From positions 5,666,001 through 5,730,000 of the forward strand of contig NZ_CP095376.1 of NCBI RefSeq assembly GCF_023008405.1: a stretch of DNA of 64,000 nucleotides. The letters are read 5' to 3'. Under the pieces are notes generated by a model. The model ran no database searches, had not been told where the DNA came from, and saw nothing but the letters and a program-made list of their open reading frames with translations. Shown here piece by piece: positions 50,473-59,709 of this stretch. Each line of letters begins with the position of its first letter. Position 1 is the stretch's first letter. The stretch is from Amycolatopsis sp. FBCC-B4732. GTDB taxonomy: Bacteria > Actinomycetota > Actinomycetes > Mycobacteriales > Pseudonocardiaceae. The position numbers were made by a program, and so were the translations under genes.

Positions 50473-50525
50473 GCGAAGGTGCGAAGCACGCTTCATTGTG
50501 CGAAGCTGCTTCGCAGTGCTTTGCG
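50473..50525. promoter_or_regulatory. Array of GCGAAGC half-sites upstream of DUF5753 regulator
   Basis: GCGAAG occurs at 50473, 50481 and 50500, and the reverse GCTTCGC at 50508, with a weaker GCTTTGCG at 50518. The centre is a perfect palindrome TGCGAAGC-T-GCTTCGCA (50499-50515). This looks like a multi-dimer operator, probably of the regulator at 50628. Confidence 0.6.
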
Positions 50526-50627
50526 ACCGGAACCCGTTGTCACACAGGCAGAACAGCAACATCCCTTCCGGTGAACCGCTGCGTGGCAGAAGCCGTTTTG
50601 TCGGTGCTTGCCTTTAACGTGCGGGGC

Positions 50628-51479
50628 ATGACCGAAAAGAGCACGGTGCGCACCCGGGAGATGGGTGTCGAGCTGAAAACCCAGCGCGAGGCGAGACAAA
50701 TGTCGCTGCGCGAAGTAGCCCGGCGCGCCCACTGGTCGGCGTCGAAGGTGTCCGGCTGGGAGAACGGCCGCCGGATCTCGCCGATCGACGCGGCGATCTA
50801 CCTGGCCCACTGCGGAACCAACGCGTCCGAACGCGACCGGCTGCTGCACCTGACCCGGCCGCCGAGCGAGCTGTACTGGGTGCGGCCGTACTTCGACAAG
50901 CTCGTCGACCCGATGAAGTCGCTGATCATCCAGGAAAACCTGGCGACCGCGGTGATCTCGAACAGCCCGATGGCCCTGCCGGGCATGCTCCAGACCGAAG
51001 ACTACGTGCGCTCGGTCTACGAGCTGTCCGGCCGGTACACCACGGATCGGCTCAAGGCCCTCGTCCAGGCGAGGATCGACCGGCAACAGCTGCTGCAGCG
51101 CCGGAACCCGCCGCAGTGCCTCTACTTCGTGTACGAGCACACCTTGCGGTCGGTCCTGCGCGACCCGGCGCTGATGCACGAACAGTTGCAGTACCTGGTG
51201 CTGGCCACCAACCTCCCGCACTGCACCATCCGCGTCGTCCCCGCTTCCGCACCGCCGTACCACCTGGTCGGCAGCCGGTTCACGATCCTCGAGTTCGCCG
51301 AACACCCGCCGGTGGCCTACGAAGAGACCTTCGCGGCCGGGCTGTTCATCGACGAACGCGTGGCGGTCGAAGCCTTTTACGTCCTGCGCACGCGGCTGGA
51401 ACAGATTGCCCTGTCGGAGCACGAGTCCCGGGCGTTCCTGGTCCGGCTGGCCGAGGAGTTCGACGTCATGGCGGGCTGA
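50628..51479 (+). CDS. Scr1-type XRE regulator with DUF5753 domain
   Basis: The protein has 283 residues. ATG 50628 is preferred over longer starts because it opens just before the HTH: LKTQREARQMSLREVARRAH, then WSASKVSGWENGRR. From about residue 100 the DUF5753 domain is clear (IQENLATAVISNSPMALPGM, LQTEDYVRSVYEL and LQYLVLATNLPHCTIRVVPA). These actinomycete regulators are often followed by a DUF397 gene, but none is present in the next 200 bases. The GCGAAGC array upstream suggests autoregulation. Confidence 0.87.
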   Translation: MTEKSTVRTREMGVELKTQREARQMSLREVARRAHWSASKVSGWENGRRISPIDAAIYLAHCGTNASERDRLLHLTRPPSELYWVRPYFDKLVDPMKSLIIQENLATAVISNSPMALPGMLQTEDYVRSVYELSGRYTTDRLKALVQARIDRQQLLQRRNPPQCLYFVYEHTLRSVLRDPALMHEQLQYLVLATNLPHCTIRVVPASAPPYHLVGSRFTILEFAEHPPVAYEETFAAGLFIDERVAVEAFYVLRTRLEQIALSEHESRAFLVRLAEEFDVMAG

Positions 51480-51683
51480 ACCCGGCCTTTTCCCATCGCC
51501 GGACCGGCCGGACTTCGAGGACTCGCCGTACGAGCCGGGCAGGTGTCCGGGCCGGTCAGCGCGCGGGATGAGCGGTCAGTCATCCCGGATGCCGCGATCC
51601 ACCTCGGCACCGGAGATCCTCCCGCACCCCCAGAGCATCCGATCACCTGTCGCCACGGTCGCGACCTCCCCTGGACAGAACAC

Positions 51684-52793
51684 CTAGCCGACCCGGTTGC
51701 CGTCGTGCCAGACCGCCCGGATCCGGGTGGGCAGGTCGGTCACGTCCAGGTCCGTGCCGTCGAGCAGCACCACGTCGGCACGCAACCCCACCGCGAGCCG
51801 GCCTCGGTCGTGCTCCAGCCGCAGCAGGCGGGCGGCCTCGGCGGTCGCCGCCTTCAAGGCGGCCGCGGGGCCGAGCACCGCGGCCAGGAGGCGGAGCTCG
51901 GTCGTCAAGTCGACATGAGGACGGGGAGCGAGGTCCGAACCGGCGGCGATCGGGATGCCCGCTTCCGCCGCGAGGCGCAGTGATCGCCGGTGCGTCTCGG
52001 CGAACTCGCTGTCGCTGATCGGCGAGAGCGTCGGGACGTACCAGGCGTTCGCCAGCGCGGTCACGGCGTCGTCGTCGAGGAACGTGCCGTGCTCGATGCT
52101 GCGGGCACCGGCGCGGGCCGCCGAGGTGACCGACTCGGCGGTGTGCGCGTGGGCCAGGACGTCCCGGCCGGTGCGGCGGGCCTCGTCGACCAGGGCGGCG
52201 AGCTCGTCGTCGGCCGGCCGGACGTCCGTGCCCTCGCGCACGGCCCGCAGTGCGCCGCCGGCGCCGACTTTGATCCAGTCGGCGCCGGCGCGCACCATGC
52301 GGCGGACGGCCGCGCGGGCCGCGTCGGGCCCGTCGAACACCGGGTCCGGCAAGGACGGGTCGCCGAAGTTGTCGACCGTGCCCGCGGGTGGGTCCCAGCT
52401 GTCACCGAGCCCGCCGGTCGGCGACAGCTGGCGGAGGCTGACCAGCAGGTCGGGCCCGTCGATCCAGCCTTCGCGCAGCGCGTGCTTGAACCCGGCGTCG
52501 GCGCCCCAGGCGTCTCGCACCGTGGTGATCCCGCGCGCCAGCAAGCCGCGCAGCACCGGCACGGCTTCGAGGATCCGCGCGCTGCGCGGCAACGGCTCGG
52601 GCCGCGGGAAGGCGACGTGCACGTGGCAGTCGATGAGCCCGGGGATCAGCAGCCCGCCCGAGCAGTCGACACGCCCGTCGCCGTCGAGGCCCGGGCCGAC
52701 CTCGGCGATCCGGGCCCCGTCGAGCCGGACGTCGGCGCGGACGACGTCGCCGGTTTCGGGGTCGAAGACGTGCGCCCCGGCGAGCAGCGTCAC
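51684..52793 (-). CDS. Amidohydrolase (imidazolonepropionase/prolidase-like)
   Basis: The protein has 369 residues with GTG 52793, which overlaps the preceding small ORF in GTGA. The metal ligands of a binuclear amidohydrolase are visible: IPGLIDCHVHVAF (HxH), a Lys region DWIKVGAGGALRA, VLAHAHTAESV, SIEHGTF and the catalytic Asp in IAAGSDLAPRPH. These enzymes hydrolyse imidazolonepropionate-type rings or X-Pro/X-Arg peptides; which one is not clear. It is probably read with the sdh operon upstream. Confidence 0.85.
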   Translation of the reverse strand: MTLLAGAHVFDPETGDVVRADVRLDGARIAEVGPGLDGDGRVDCSGGLLIPGLIDCHVHVAFPRPEPLPRSARILEAVPVLRGLLARGITTVRDAWGADAGFKHALREGWIDGPDLLVSLRQLSPTGGLGDSWDPPAGTVDNFGDPSLPDPVFDGPDAARAAVRRMVRAGADWIKVGAGGALRAVREGTDVRPADDELAALVDEARRTGRDVLAHAHTAESVTSAARAGARSIEHGTFLDDDAVTALANAWYVPTLSPISDSEFAETHRRSLRLAAEAGIPIAAGSDLAPRPHVDLTTELRLLAAVLGPAAALKAATAEAARLLRLEHDRGRLAVGLRADVVLLDGTDLDVTDLPTRIRAVWHDGNRVG

Positions 52794-52900
52794 GCCAGGT
52801 CCTTGCGGTGGACCAGGAAGCCGCACGGCGTCGCGAGCGAAGGCGCGAGGTGCGGGTAGTCCTCGGCGAGGCCGGACGGCGGTGGGGACACGATCTCCAT
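52790..52900 (-). CDS. 36-residue ORF coupled to the amidohydrolase
   Basis: ATG 52900, with GGTGGGG three bases upstream, opens MEIVSPPPSGLAEDYPHLAP; the frame ends LVHRKDLA at a TGA (52790-52792) that overlaps the amidohydrolase GTG. An in-frame TGA precedes the ATG, so it is not the end of a longer gene. It starts 26 bases after the sdhB stop. It may be a short conserved protein or a translational leader for the amidohydrolase. No family is recognised. Confidence 0.5.
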   Translation of the reverse strand: MEIVSPPPSGLAEDYPHLAPSLATPCGFLVHRKDLA

Positions 52901-52926
52901 GTCCCCACCATGCCAGGCGGGTCACC

Positions 52927-53679
52927 TCACTTGTCGCGGCGGAACAGCTTGTTGCCCAGCCAGACGATCGGGTCGTACTTGCGGTCCGCGACGCGCTCCT
53001 TCATCGGGATGAGCGCGTTGTCGGTGATGTGGATGCCTTCCGGGCAGACCTCGCTGCAGCACTTGGTGATGTTGCAGTAGCCGAGGCCGTGCTCCTCCTG
53101 GGCCGCGTCACGCCGGTCCGCGACGTCGAGCGGGTGCATCTCCAGCTCCGCGATGCGCATCAGGTACCGCGGCCCGGCGAAGGCTTCCTTGTTCTCCTCG
53201 TGGTCGCGCACCACGTGGCAGGTGTTCTGGCACAGGAAGCACTCGATGCACTTGCGGAACTCCTGCGAGCGCTCGACGTCCACCTGCTGCATCCGGTACT
53301 CACCGGGCTTGAGGTCCGCGGGCGGGGTGAACGACGGGATCTCCCGCGCCTTCGTGTAGTTGAAGGACACGTCGGTGACGAGGTCGCGGATCACCGGGAA
53401 CGTCCGCATCGGCGTCACGGTGATCACCTCTTCCTCGGTGAACGTCGACATCCGCGTCATGCACAGCAGCCGCGGCTTGCCGTTGATCTCCGCCGAGCAC
53501 GAGCCGCACTTGCCCGCCTTGCAGTTCCAGCGCACCGCGAGGTCCGACGCCTGGGTGGCCTGCAGCCGGTGGATGATGTCGAGGACGACCTCGCCCTCGT
53601 TCACCTCCACCGTGAAGTCCTGCAGCCCGCCGCCGGTGTCGTCGCCGCGCCACACCCGGAAACTCGCCTTGTAGCTCAT
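52927..53679 (-). CDS. sdhB: Succinate dehydrogenase iron-sulfur subunit (Sdh1 type)
   Basis: The protein has 250 residues. The [2Fe-2S] ligands are in CKAGKCGSCSAEI with CMTRM following. The [4Fe-4S]/[3Fe-4S] ligands are in CIECFLCQNTCH and CNITKCCSEVCPEGI. It carries electrons from SdhA to the membrane anchor. The ATG overlaps the sdhA stop (ATGA). Length and neighbours match Rv0247c of M. tuberculosis Sdh1. Confidence 0.93.
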   Translation of the reverse strand: MSYKASFRVWRGDDTGGGLQDFTVEVNEGEVVLDIIHRLQATQASDLAVRWNCKAGKCGSCSAEINGKPRLLCMTRMSTFTEEEVITVTPMRTFPVIRDLVTDVSFNYTKAREIPSFTPPADLKPGEYRMQQVDVERSQEFRKCIECFLCQNTCHVVRDHEENKEAFAGPRYLMRIAELEMHPLDVADRRDAAQEEHGLGYCNITKCCSEVCPEGIHITDNALIPMKERVADRKYDPIVWLGNKLFRRDK

Positions 53680-55592
53680 GCTTTGCTCCCGGGGTGCGCT
53701 TCGAGCTCGTCGTCGGTGTAGTACTTCCCGAGTTCGCCGAATTCGAACAGCTCCAGCAGGTCCTGCCGCAGCGGCACCTGCTCCTTCACCTCGACGCCGA
53801 TGTCCGGGACGACCGGGTTGTCCCCGTCCGAAGCCGAGCACACCAGCAGCTTGTGCCGCCACTCGGCGTCCATGCCCGGGAAGTCGTCGCGCGTGTGCCC
53901 GCCGCGGCTCTCGGTCCGCGTCAGCGCGGCCTTCGCGACGCACTCGCTGACCATCAGCATGTTGCGCAGGTCGATCGCGAGGTGCCAGCCGGGGTTGAAC
54001 TGCCGGTGCCCTTCGACCGTGACGCGCAGGATCCGCTCCCGCAGCTCGGACAGCTTCACCAGCGCCTGCTCAATCTCGCCGGCCTTGCGGATGATGCCGA
54101 CCAGGTCGTTCATCGACTGCTGCAGCTCGGTGTGCAGGGTGTACGGGTTCTCGGCCGACGCACCCGCGGGCGGGTCGAACGGCGCGAGCGCCATCTTCGC
54201 CGCGGCGTCCACATCGGACTGCGCGACGGCCGGCCGGTCACCGAGGCCGTCCACGTACTCGGCCGCGCCGAGCCCCGCGCGGCGGCCGAACACCAGCAGG
54301 TCCGACAGCGAGTTGCCACCGAGCCGGTTGGACCCGTGCATGCCGCCCGAGCACTCGCCGGCGGCGAACAGGCCGGGCACGCTCGCCCCGGCCGTGTCCG
54401 GGTCGACCTCGATGCCGCCCATGACGTAGTGGCAGGTCGGGCCGACCTCCATCGGCTCGGCCGTGATGTCGACGTCCGCCAGTTCCTTGAACTGGTGGTA
54501 CATCGAGGGCAGCCGCTTCTTGATCTCCTCGGCCGGCAGCCGGCTCGCGATGTCGAGGAAGACGCCGCCGTGCGGGGACCCGCGGTTCTCCTTGACCTCG
54601 GAGTTGATCGCGCGGGCGACCTCGTCGCGGGGCAGCAGGTCCGGCGTGCGGCGGTTGCTCTCCTGGTCGGTGTACCAGCGGTCGGCTTCGTCTTCGCTTT
54701 CCGCGTACTGGCCCTTGAAGACGTCCGGTACATACTCGAACATGAACCGCTTGCCCTCGGAGTTCTTGAGCACGCCGCCGTCCCCGCGCACGCCCTCGGT
54801 GACGAGGATGCCCTTGACGCTCGGCGGCCAGACCATCCCGGTCGGGTGGAACTGGACGAACTCCATGTTGATCAGCTTCGCGCCGGCGCGCAGGGCCAGC
54901 GCGTGGCCGTCGCCGGTGTACTCCCACGAGTTCGACGTCACCTTGAACGACTTGCCGATGCCGCCGGTGGCGAGCACGACCGCGGGCGCCTCGAAGAGGA
55001 TGAACCGCCCGCTCTCGCGCCAGTAGCCGAACGCGCCGGCGATCTTCCCGTCGGTGGTGAGCAGCTCGGTCACCGTGCACTCGGCGAAGACCTTGATCTT
55101 CGCCTCGTAGTCGCCGGTCTCCTTGAAGTCCTCCTGCTGCAGCGAAACGATCTTCTGCTGCATCGTGCGGATCAGCTCGAGCCCGGTGCGGTCACCGACG
55201 TGCGCGAGCCGCGGGTACGTGTGCCCGCCGAAGTTGCGCTGGCTGATCCGCCCGTCCGCGGTGCGGTCGAACAGGGCGCCGTAGGTCTCGAGCTCCCAGA
55301 CCCGGTCCGGCGCCTCCTTGGCGTGCAGCTCGGCCATCCGCCAGTTGTTCAGGAACTTCCCGCCGCGCATGGTGTCGCGGAAGTGGACCTGCCAGTTGTC
55401 GTTCGAGTTCGCGTTGCCCATCGACGCCGCGCAGCCACCCTCGGCCATCACCGTGTGCGCCTTGCCGAACAGGGACTTGCACACGACCGCCACGCGGAAG
55501 CCGCGTTCTCTGGCTTCGATCACCGCGCGCAGGCCGGCACCACCGGCACCGATCACCACCACGTCGTAGCTGTGCCGTTCGACCTCGGTCAT
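53676..55592 (-). CDS. sdhA: Succinate dehydrogenase flavoprotein subunit (Sdh1 type)
   Basis: The protein has 638 residues. The FAD motif VVVIGAGGAGLRAVIEA is at about 10-26. The covalent-FAD region is GGHTYPRLAHVGDRTG near 125-140, and the substrate loop with the conserved Arg includes NMEFVQFHPTGMVWP. The N-terminal GCAASMGNANSNDNWQVHFR is of the Sdh1/FrdA-like type rather than the classical bacterial SdhA. It oxidises succinate to fumarate. sdhB follows with a four-base overlap. Confidence 0.93.
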   Translation of the reverse strand: MTEVERHSYDVVVIGAGGAGLRAVIEARERGFRVAVVCKSLFGKAHTVMAEGGCAASMGNANSNDNWQVHFRDTMRGGKFLNNWRMAELHAKEAPDRVWELETYGALFDRTADGRISQRNFGGHTYPRLAHVGDRTGLELIRTMQQKIVSLQQEDFKETGDYEAKIKVFAECTVTELLTTDGKIAGAFGYWRESGRFILFEAPAVVLATGGIGKSFKVTSNSWEYTGDGHALALRAGAKLINMEFVQFHPTGMVWPPSVKGILVTEGVRGDGGVLKNSEGKRFMFEYVPDVFKGQYAESEDEADRWYTDQESNRRTPDLLPRDEVARAINSEVKENRGSPHGGVFLDIASRLPAEEIKKRLPSMYHQFKELADVDITAEPMEVGPTCHYVMGGIEVDPDTAGASVPGLFAAGECSGGMHGSNRLGGNSLSDLLVFGRRAGLGAAEYVDGLGDRPAVAQSDVDAAAKMALAPFDPPAGASAENPYTLHTELQQSMNDLVGIIRKAGEIEQALVKLSELRERILRVTVEGHRQFNPGWHLAIDLRNMLMVSECVAKAALTRTESRGGHTRDDFPGMDAEWRHKLLVCSASDGDNPVVPDIGVEVKEQVPLRQDLLELFEFGELGKYYTDDELEAHPGSKA

Positions 55593-55644
55593 GTAGGAAT
55601 TCCACCTCGGAAATGGGGACGTCGTTGTCGGGAGAGGGCGGAGG

Positions 55645-56469
55645 CTAGTTCACGAATCTCAGGTCGGAGATCGCCCCGCTGGCCACGAGCATGACGTAGA
55701 AATCGGTCAGCACCAGCGTGCCGAGCGTCGTCCAGGCCAGCGCCATGTGGCGGGTGTTGAGTTTCGAGACCTTGGTCCAGATCCAGTACCGCACCGGGTG
55801 CTTGGAGAAGTGCTTCAGCCTGCCCCCGGTGACGTGCCGGCACGAGTGGCAGGAAAGCGTGTAGGCCCAGAGCAGGACCACGTTGGCCAGCAGGACGATG
55901 TTGCCCAGCCCGAAGCCGAAGCCGCCGGTCTTCCCGTGGAACGCGGTGATCGCGTCGTAGGTGTTGATCAGCGAGACGACCAGCGCGACGTAGAAGAAGT
56001 AGCGGTGGACGTTCTGGATGATCAGCGGCAGGCGCGTCTCGCCGGTGTACTTCGCCTTCGGTTCCGCGACGGCGCACGCGGGCGGGGAGAACCACACCGC
56101 CCGGTAGTAGGCCTTGCGGTAGTAGTAGCAGGTCAGCCGGAACCCGAGCAGGAACGGCAGCACGACGAAGCCGAGCGGGATGAACCCCGGCAGGTCGCCG
56201 AACCAGTGGCCGAAGTGGCTCGAGCCCTCGACGCACGACGTGGACAGGCAGGGCGAGTAGAACGGCGTCAGGTAGTGGTAGTCGGGCACCCAGTACGCGG
56301 TGCGCACGAACGAGCGGACCGTCGCGTAGATGATGAACGCCGACAGTCCGAGCACGGTCAGCAGCGGCTGGAGCCACCACCGGTCCGTGCGGAGGGTGCG
56401 CTCGGCGATCCGGGCCCGCTTGGGGGACCGGACGCCGGTGCCGACGCCGTTGTCAGCCGGTGCGCTCAC
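55645..56469 (-). CDS. sdhC: Succinate dehydrogenase membrane anchor, Rv0249c-like
   Basis: The protein has 274 residues and about five membrane helices (35-55, 95-115, 160-185, 195-215, 250-268). Conserved histidines in QNVHRYFFYVALV and CHSCRHVTGGRLKHFSKHP are candidate haem ligands. A single anchor of this size matches Rv0249c of the Sdh1 complex. The 52-base gap to sdhA has no terminator. The ATG overlaps the stop of the small upstream gene. Confidence 0.87.
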   Translation of the reverse strand: MSAPADNGVGTGVRSPKRARIAERTLRTDRWWLQPLLTVLGLSAFIIYATVRSFVRTAYWVPDYHYLTPFYSPCLSTSCVEGSSHFGHWFGDLPGFIPLGFVVLPFLLGFRLTCYYYRKAYYRAVWFSPPACAVAEPKAKYTGETRLPLIIQNVHRYFFYVALVVSLINTYDAITAFHGKTGGFGFGLGNIVLLANVVLLWAYTLSCHSCRHVTGGRLKHFSKHPVRYWIWTKVSKLNTRHMALAWTTLGTLVLTDFYVMLVASGAISDLRFVN

Positions 56470-56753
56470 CGCTGGTCGCGCTTGTAGCCGCCGACGCCTT
56501 CGTCATCGGCGCCGTGCCAGAGCGCCGGGTCGTAGGGGGTGTCGGGTACCGGGACGCGCTCGGCGGCCTTCGCCTGCGCGGGCACGGCCAAGGGCGTGCC
56601 GTCGAGGTCCGCGGTGTCGATGTCGAGGCGCTCCACGTCGTTCGCGAGCCGGCGCACCGCCGAAGCGTCGCCGTAACGAGAGCGCAGTGCGCCGACGCAC
56701 TGCCGGAGCTGGCCGATGGTTCGCCGCAGCTCGGCGATCTCGGAGGTGGACAT
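56466..56753 (-). CDS. Small conserved protein at head of sdh operon (Rv0250c-like)
   Basis: The protein has 95 residues. The second of two adjacent ATGs (56753) is chosen for proper spacing from GGGAGG. A helical N-terminus MSTSEIAELRRTIGQLRQCV precedes a second helix (RRLANDVERLDIDTADL) and a Pro-rich tail with DPALWHGADDEG. Position and size match Rv0250c beside the Sdh1 genes of M. tuberculosis. The function is unknown. It overlaps sdhC by four bases. Confidence 0.75.
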   Translation of the reverse strand: MSTSEIAELRRTIGQLRQCVGALRSRYGDASAVRRLANDVERLDIDTADLDGTPLAVPAQAKAAERVPVPDTPYDPALWHGADDEGVGGYKRDQR

Positions 56754-56834
56754 CATGCCTCCCGTGGTGGTGGGGCCGACAGGGAACCGGCCGGGCGAGC
56801 GTTCGCCCCTACGGCTTTGCCGCGCGTCGTGCAG

Positions 56835-56850
56835 TGTGACAACTAGCACA
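56835..56850. promoter_or_regulatory. CRP/GlxR-like site upstream of sdh operon
   Basis: TGTGA-CAACTA-GCACA matches the CRP-type TGTGA-N6-TCACA with one mismatch and lies within a perfect AGTGTG/CACACT repeat (56833-56852). It is 82 bases before the sdh-operon start and about 160 before edd. CRP/GlxR control of sdh is known in corynebacteria; here it is inferred. Confidence 0.5.
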
Positions 56851-56894
56851 CTAACGGTTCGCGAGGTGATCGGGGTCACGCGGGTCGATCTTCT

Positions 56895-56910
56895 GAATCG
56901 ATTTTGATTC
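56895..56910. promoter_or_regulatory. AT-rich inverted repeat in sdh/edd divergent promoter
   Basis: GAATC-GATTTT-GATTC is a 5-bp inverted repeat in an AT-rich patch that stands out from its surroundings. It could be an operator or part of the edd promoter. No regulator can be named. Confidence 0.35.
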
Positions 56911-57006
56911 GGCGTTTTCCCGAGGTAGTGTGGCCAGGGTCACGACCCTGAGGCGTCAGCGTTGCCGTCCCGCGAACCACCACACACCAGTGATCCGGAG
57001 CCGGAC

Positions 57007-58902
57007 ATGAGCCCCGCCCCCACCACGAAGCTGCACCGAGTCGTCGCCGACGTCACCGAGCGCATCGCGAGCCGCAGTGCCGCGACCCGCGGTGCCTACC
57101 TCGCCCGCATGGCCGCCGCGCACGAAGAAGGCCCGGTCCGCCGCGGTCTCGCGTGCAGCAACCTGGCCCACGGGTTCGCCGCGATGGACGGCGTCGACAA
57201 GGCCGCCCTGCGGGCCGCGCGCGCCCCCGGCGTCGCGATCGTCTCGTCCTACAACGACATGCTTTCGGCGCACCAGCCGATGCAGGAGTACCCGGCCTGG
57301 CTGAAGAAGTCCGTGCGCGAAGCGGGCGGCGTCGCCCAGTTCGCCGGCGGCGTCCCGGCCATGTGCGACGGCATCACCCAGGGCCGCGCCGGCATGGAGC
57401 TGTCCCTGTTCAGCCGCGAAGTCATCGCGATGTCGACGGCGATCGCGCTGTCCCACGACATGTTCGACGCAAGCCTGCTGCTGGGCGTCTGCGACAAGAT
57501 CGTGCCCGGCCTGCTGATCGGCGCCCTGTCCTTCGGGCACCTGCCGGCGCTGCTGGTCCCGGCCGGCCCGATGAACTCCGGCCTGCCGAACAAGGAGAAG
57601 GCGCGCGTCCGGCAGCTCTACGCGGAGGGGCTCGCGACGCGCGAAGACCTCCTCGACGCCGAAGCGGCGTCGTACCACTCGGCCGGCACGTGCACGTTCT
57701 ACGGCACCGCCAACTCGAACCAGATGGTCGTCGAGGTGATGGGCCTGCACCTGCCCGGCGCCAGCTTCGTCCAGCCGGGTTCTCCCCTGCGCCGGGCGCT
57801 CACCGAGGAGGCGGGGCGCCGGGCCGTCGCGATCTCGCGCGGCGAGGAGTACACGCCAGTCTCGCGGATCCTCGACGAGAAGGCGTTCGTCAACGGCGTC
57901 ATCGCGCTGCTCGCCACCGGCGGCTCGACCAACCACACGATGCACCTGGTCGCGATCGCCGCCGCCGCGGGCATCCAGCTGACCTGGGACGACTTCTCCG
58001 ACCTCTCGGCGATCGTGCCGCTGCTGGCGCGGGTGTACCCGAACGGCAGCGCGGACATCAACCACTTCCACGCCGCCGGCGGCATCCAGTTCCTGGTCGG
58101 CACGCTGCTCGACGCGGGCCTGCTGCACGAGGACGTGCACACGGTCGCCGGGTTCGGGCTCCACCGCTACCGCGCCGAGCCGATCCTGTCCGACGGCGAG
58201 CTGGTCTGGCGCGACGTGCCGACCCGCAGCCTCGACGAAGAGGTGCTGCGCCCGGTGTGGCGCCCCTTCGCCGCGGACGGCGGGCTGCGGATGGTCGAGG
58301 GCAACCTCGGCCGCGCGGTGGTCAAGGTGTCGGCGGTGGCGCCGGAGCACCGGGTCGTCGAGGCGCCGGCCCGGGTGTTCACCACGCAGGAGGCGTTCAC
58401 GGCCGCGTTCCAGGCGGGCGAGCTCGACCGCGACGTCGTCGTGGTGATCCGGCAGCAGGGCCCGCGGGCCAACGGCATGCCGGAGCTGCACGGCCTGACC
58501 CCGGCGCTGGGCGTGCTGATGGACCGCGGGCACCGGGTGGCGTTGCTCACCGACGGCCGCATGTCGGGCGCTTCGGGCAAGATCCCGGCCGCCATCCAGG
58601 TGACGCCGGAAGCCGCGGCGGGCGGCCCGATCGCGCGCATCGCCGACGGCGACGTCGTCCGGCTGGACGCCGCCGCCGGTTCGCTCGACGTGCTCACCGG
58701 TGACGAAGAACTCGCCCGCCGTGAGCTTGTGGACGGACCGCCGTCCGAAGCATCCTGGACCGGCACCGGCCGAGAGCTGTTCGCCGCGTTGCGCCGTGCC
58801 GTCGGCCCCGCTGACCAGGGCGCTTCGGTGTTCGGGCCCTTGACGCCGGAGCACTTCGGAATGCCCACGCACACTCTGGAAATCCAGGAGGTCGGTCAGT
58901 GA
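57007..58902 (+). CDS. edd: 6-phosphogluconate dehydratase
   Basis: The protein has 631 residues. Edd/IlvD signatures: [36 protein letters not shown], a Cys in [29 protein letters not shown] and the C-terminal [18 protein letters not shown]. The cysteines at CDGITQ and TCTFYG are Fe-S ligands in the family. It makes KDPG from 6-phosphogluconate. ATG 57007 follows GGAG at good spacing. The stop overlaps the eda start (GTGA). Confidence 0.95.
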   Translation: MSPAPTTKLHRVVADVTERIASRSAATRGAYLARMAAAHEEGPVRRGLACSNLAHGFAAMDGVDKAALRAARAPGVAIVSSYNDMLSAHQPMQEYPAWLKKSVREAGGVAQFAGGVPAMCDGITQGRAGMELSLFSREVIAMSTAIALSHDMFDASLLLGVCDKIVPGLLIGALSFGHLPALLVPAGPMNSGLPNKEKARVRQLYAEGLATREDLLDAEAASYHSAGTCTFYGTANSNQMVVEVMGLHLPGASFVQPGSPLRRALTEEAGRRAVAISRGEEYTPVSRILDEKAFVNGVIALLATGGSTNHTMHLVAIAAAAGIQLTWDDFSDLSAIVPLLARVYPNGSADINHFHAAGGIQFLVGTLLDAGLLHEDVHTVAGFGLHRYRAEPILSDGELVWRDVPTRSLDEEVLRPVWRPFAADGGLRMVEGNLGRAVVKVSAVAPEHRVVEAPARVFTTQEAFTAAFQAGELDRDVVVVIRQQGPRANGMPELHGLTPALGVLMDRGHRVALLTDGRMSGASGKIPAAIQVTPEAAAGGPIARIADGDVVRLDAAAGSLDVLTGDEELARRELVDGPPSEASWTGTGRELFAALRRAVGPADQGASVFGPLTPEHFGMPTHTLEIQEVGQ

Positions 58903-59504
58903 CCACCGGTCAGGACCTGCTCGCGCTGTCCCCCGTGATGCCCGTCGTGGTGATCGACGACGCCGCCGACGCGGTGCCCACGGCCCGGGCCCTGCTCGCC
59001 GGCGGGATCGGGGTCATCGAGCTGACCCTGCGCACCCCGGCGGCGCTGTCGGCGATCGAGCGCGTCGCGGCGGAGGTGCCGGACATCGTCATCGGCGCCG
59101 GCACCGTCACCGCGCCGGAGCACGCGAAGCAGGCCGCCGACGCGGGCGCGAAGTTCCTCGTGACGCCGGGCTGCACCGACGCGGTCGTCGACGCGTGCTT
59201 CGAGACCGGGCTGCCCTTCCTGCCCGGCGCGAGCACCGTGTCCGAGGCGATGCGGCTGGCCGAGCGCGGGCTTTCGGCGCTGAAGTTCTTCCCGGCGGAG
59301 GCGTCCGGCGGCGTCGCGTACCTGAAGTCGATCGCGGGCCCGTTGCCGTCGCTGAAGTTCTGCCCGACCGGCGGGATCACGGTGGCGTCCGCGCCTTCGT
59401 ACCTGGCGCTGCCGAACGTCGGCTGCATCGGCGGTTCGTGGCTGACGGCGTCGCTCGAGCCCGCGACGATCGAGAAGCTGGCCGCGGAGGCCGCGAAGCT
59501 GTAG
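58899..59504 (+). CDS. eda: KDPG aldolase
   Basis: The protein has 201 residues. The catalytic Glu is in [15 protein letters not shown] (about 45), the Schiff-base Lys in [13 protein letters not shown] (about 127), and [15 protein letters not shown] is a family block. It splits KDPG into pyruvate and glyceraldehyde 3-phosphate. With edd it completes the Entner-Doudoroff pathway in one translationally coupled unit. Confidence 0.95.
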   Translation: MTTGQDLLALSPVMPVVVIDDAADAVPTARALLAGGIGVIELTLRTPAALSAIERVAAEVPDIVIGAGTVTAPEHAKQAADAGAKFLVTPGCTDAVVDACFETGLPFLPGASTVSEAMRLAERGLSALKFFPAEASGGVAYLKSIAGPLPSLKFCPTGGITVASAPSYLALPNVGCIGGSWLTASLEPATIEKLAAEAAKL

Positions 59505-59541
59505 CGGAGATCACCCCGCGTCGGCACCCGCGCCCGAACGG

Positions 59542-59597
59542 CGGAATGCGCGTCCGCATTCCGGGAGCACCGTTCCAGCACTCTGGAACGGTGCTCC
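59542..59597 (+). terminator. Two abutting hairpins after edd-eda
   Basis: Hairpin 1 is CGGAATGCG (59542-59550) with 59555-59563. Hairpin 2 is a 15-bp stem 59564-59578 with 59583-59597 and a CACT loop. They follow one another with no gap, 37 bases after eda. Confidence 0.75.
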
Positions 59598-59709
59598 GAG
59601 CGGGTGTGGCGGTGGTCATGAATTCCGCTGAATGGCGCATTCCCGTCGCCGGTGGGTGATTTACCGGCCTGTTATCGTTCACCCTCGCTGTTTCGAGCGA
59701 GGAGATCCG

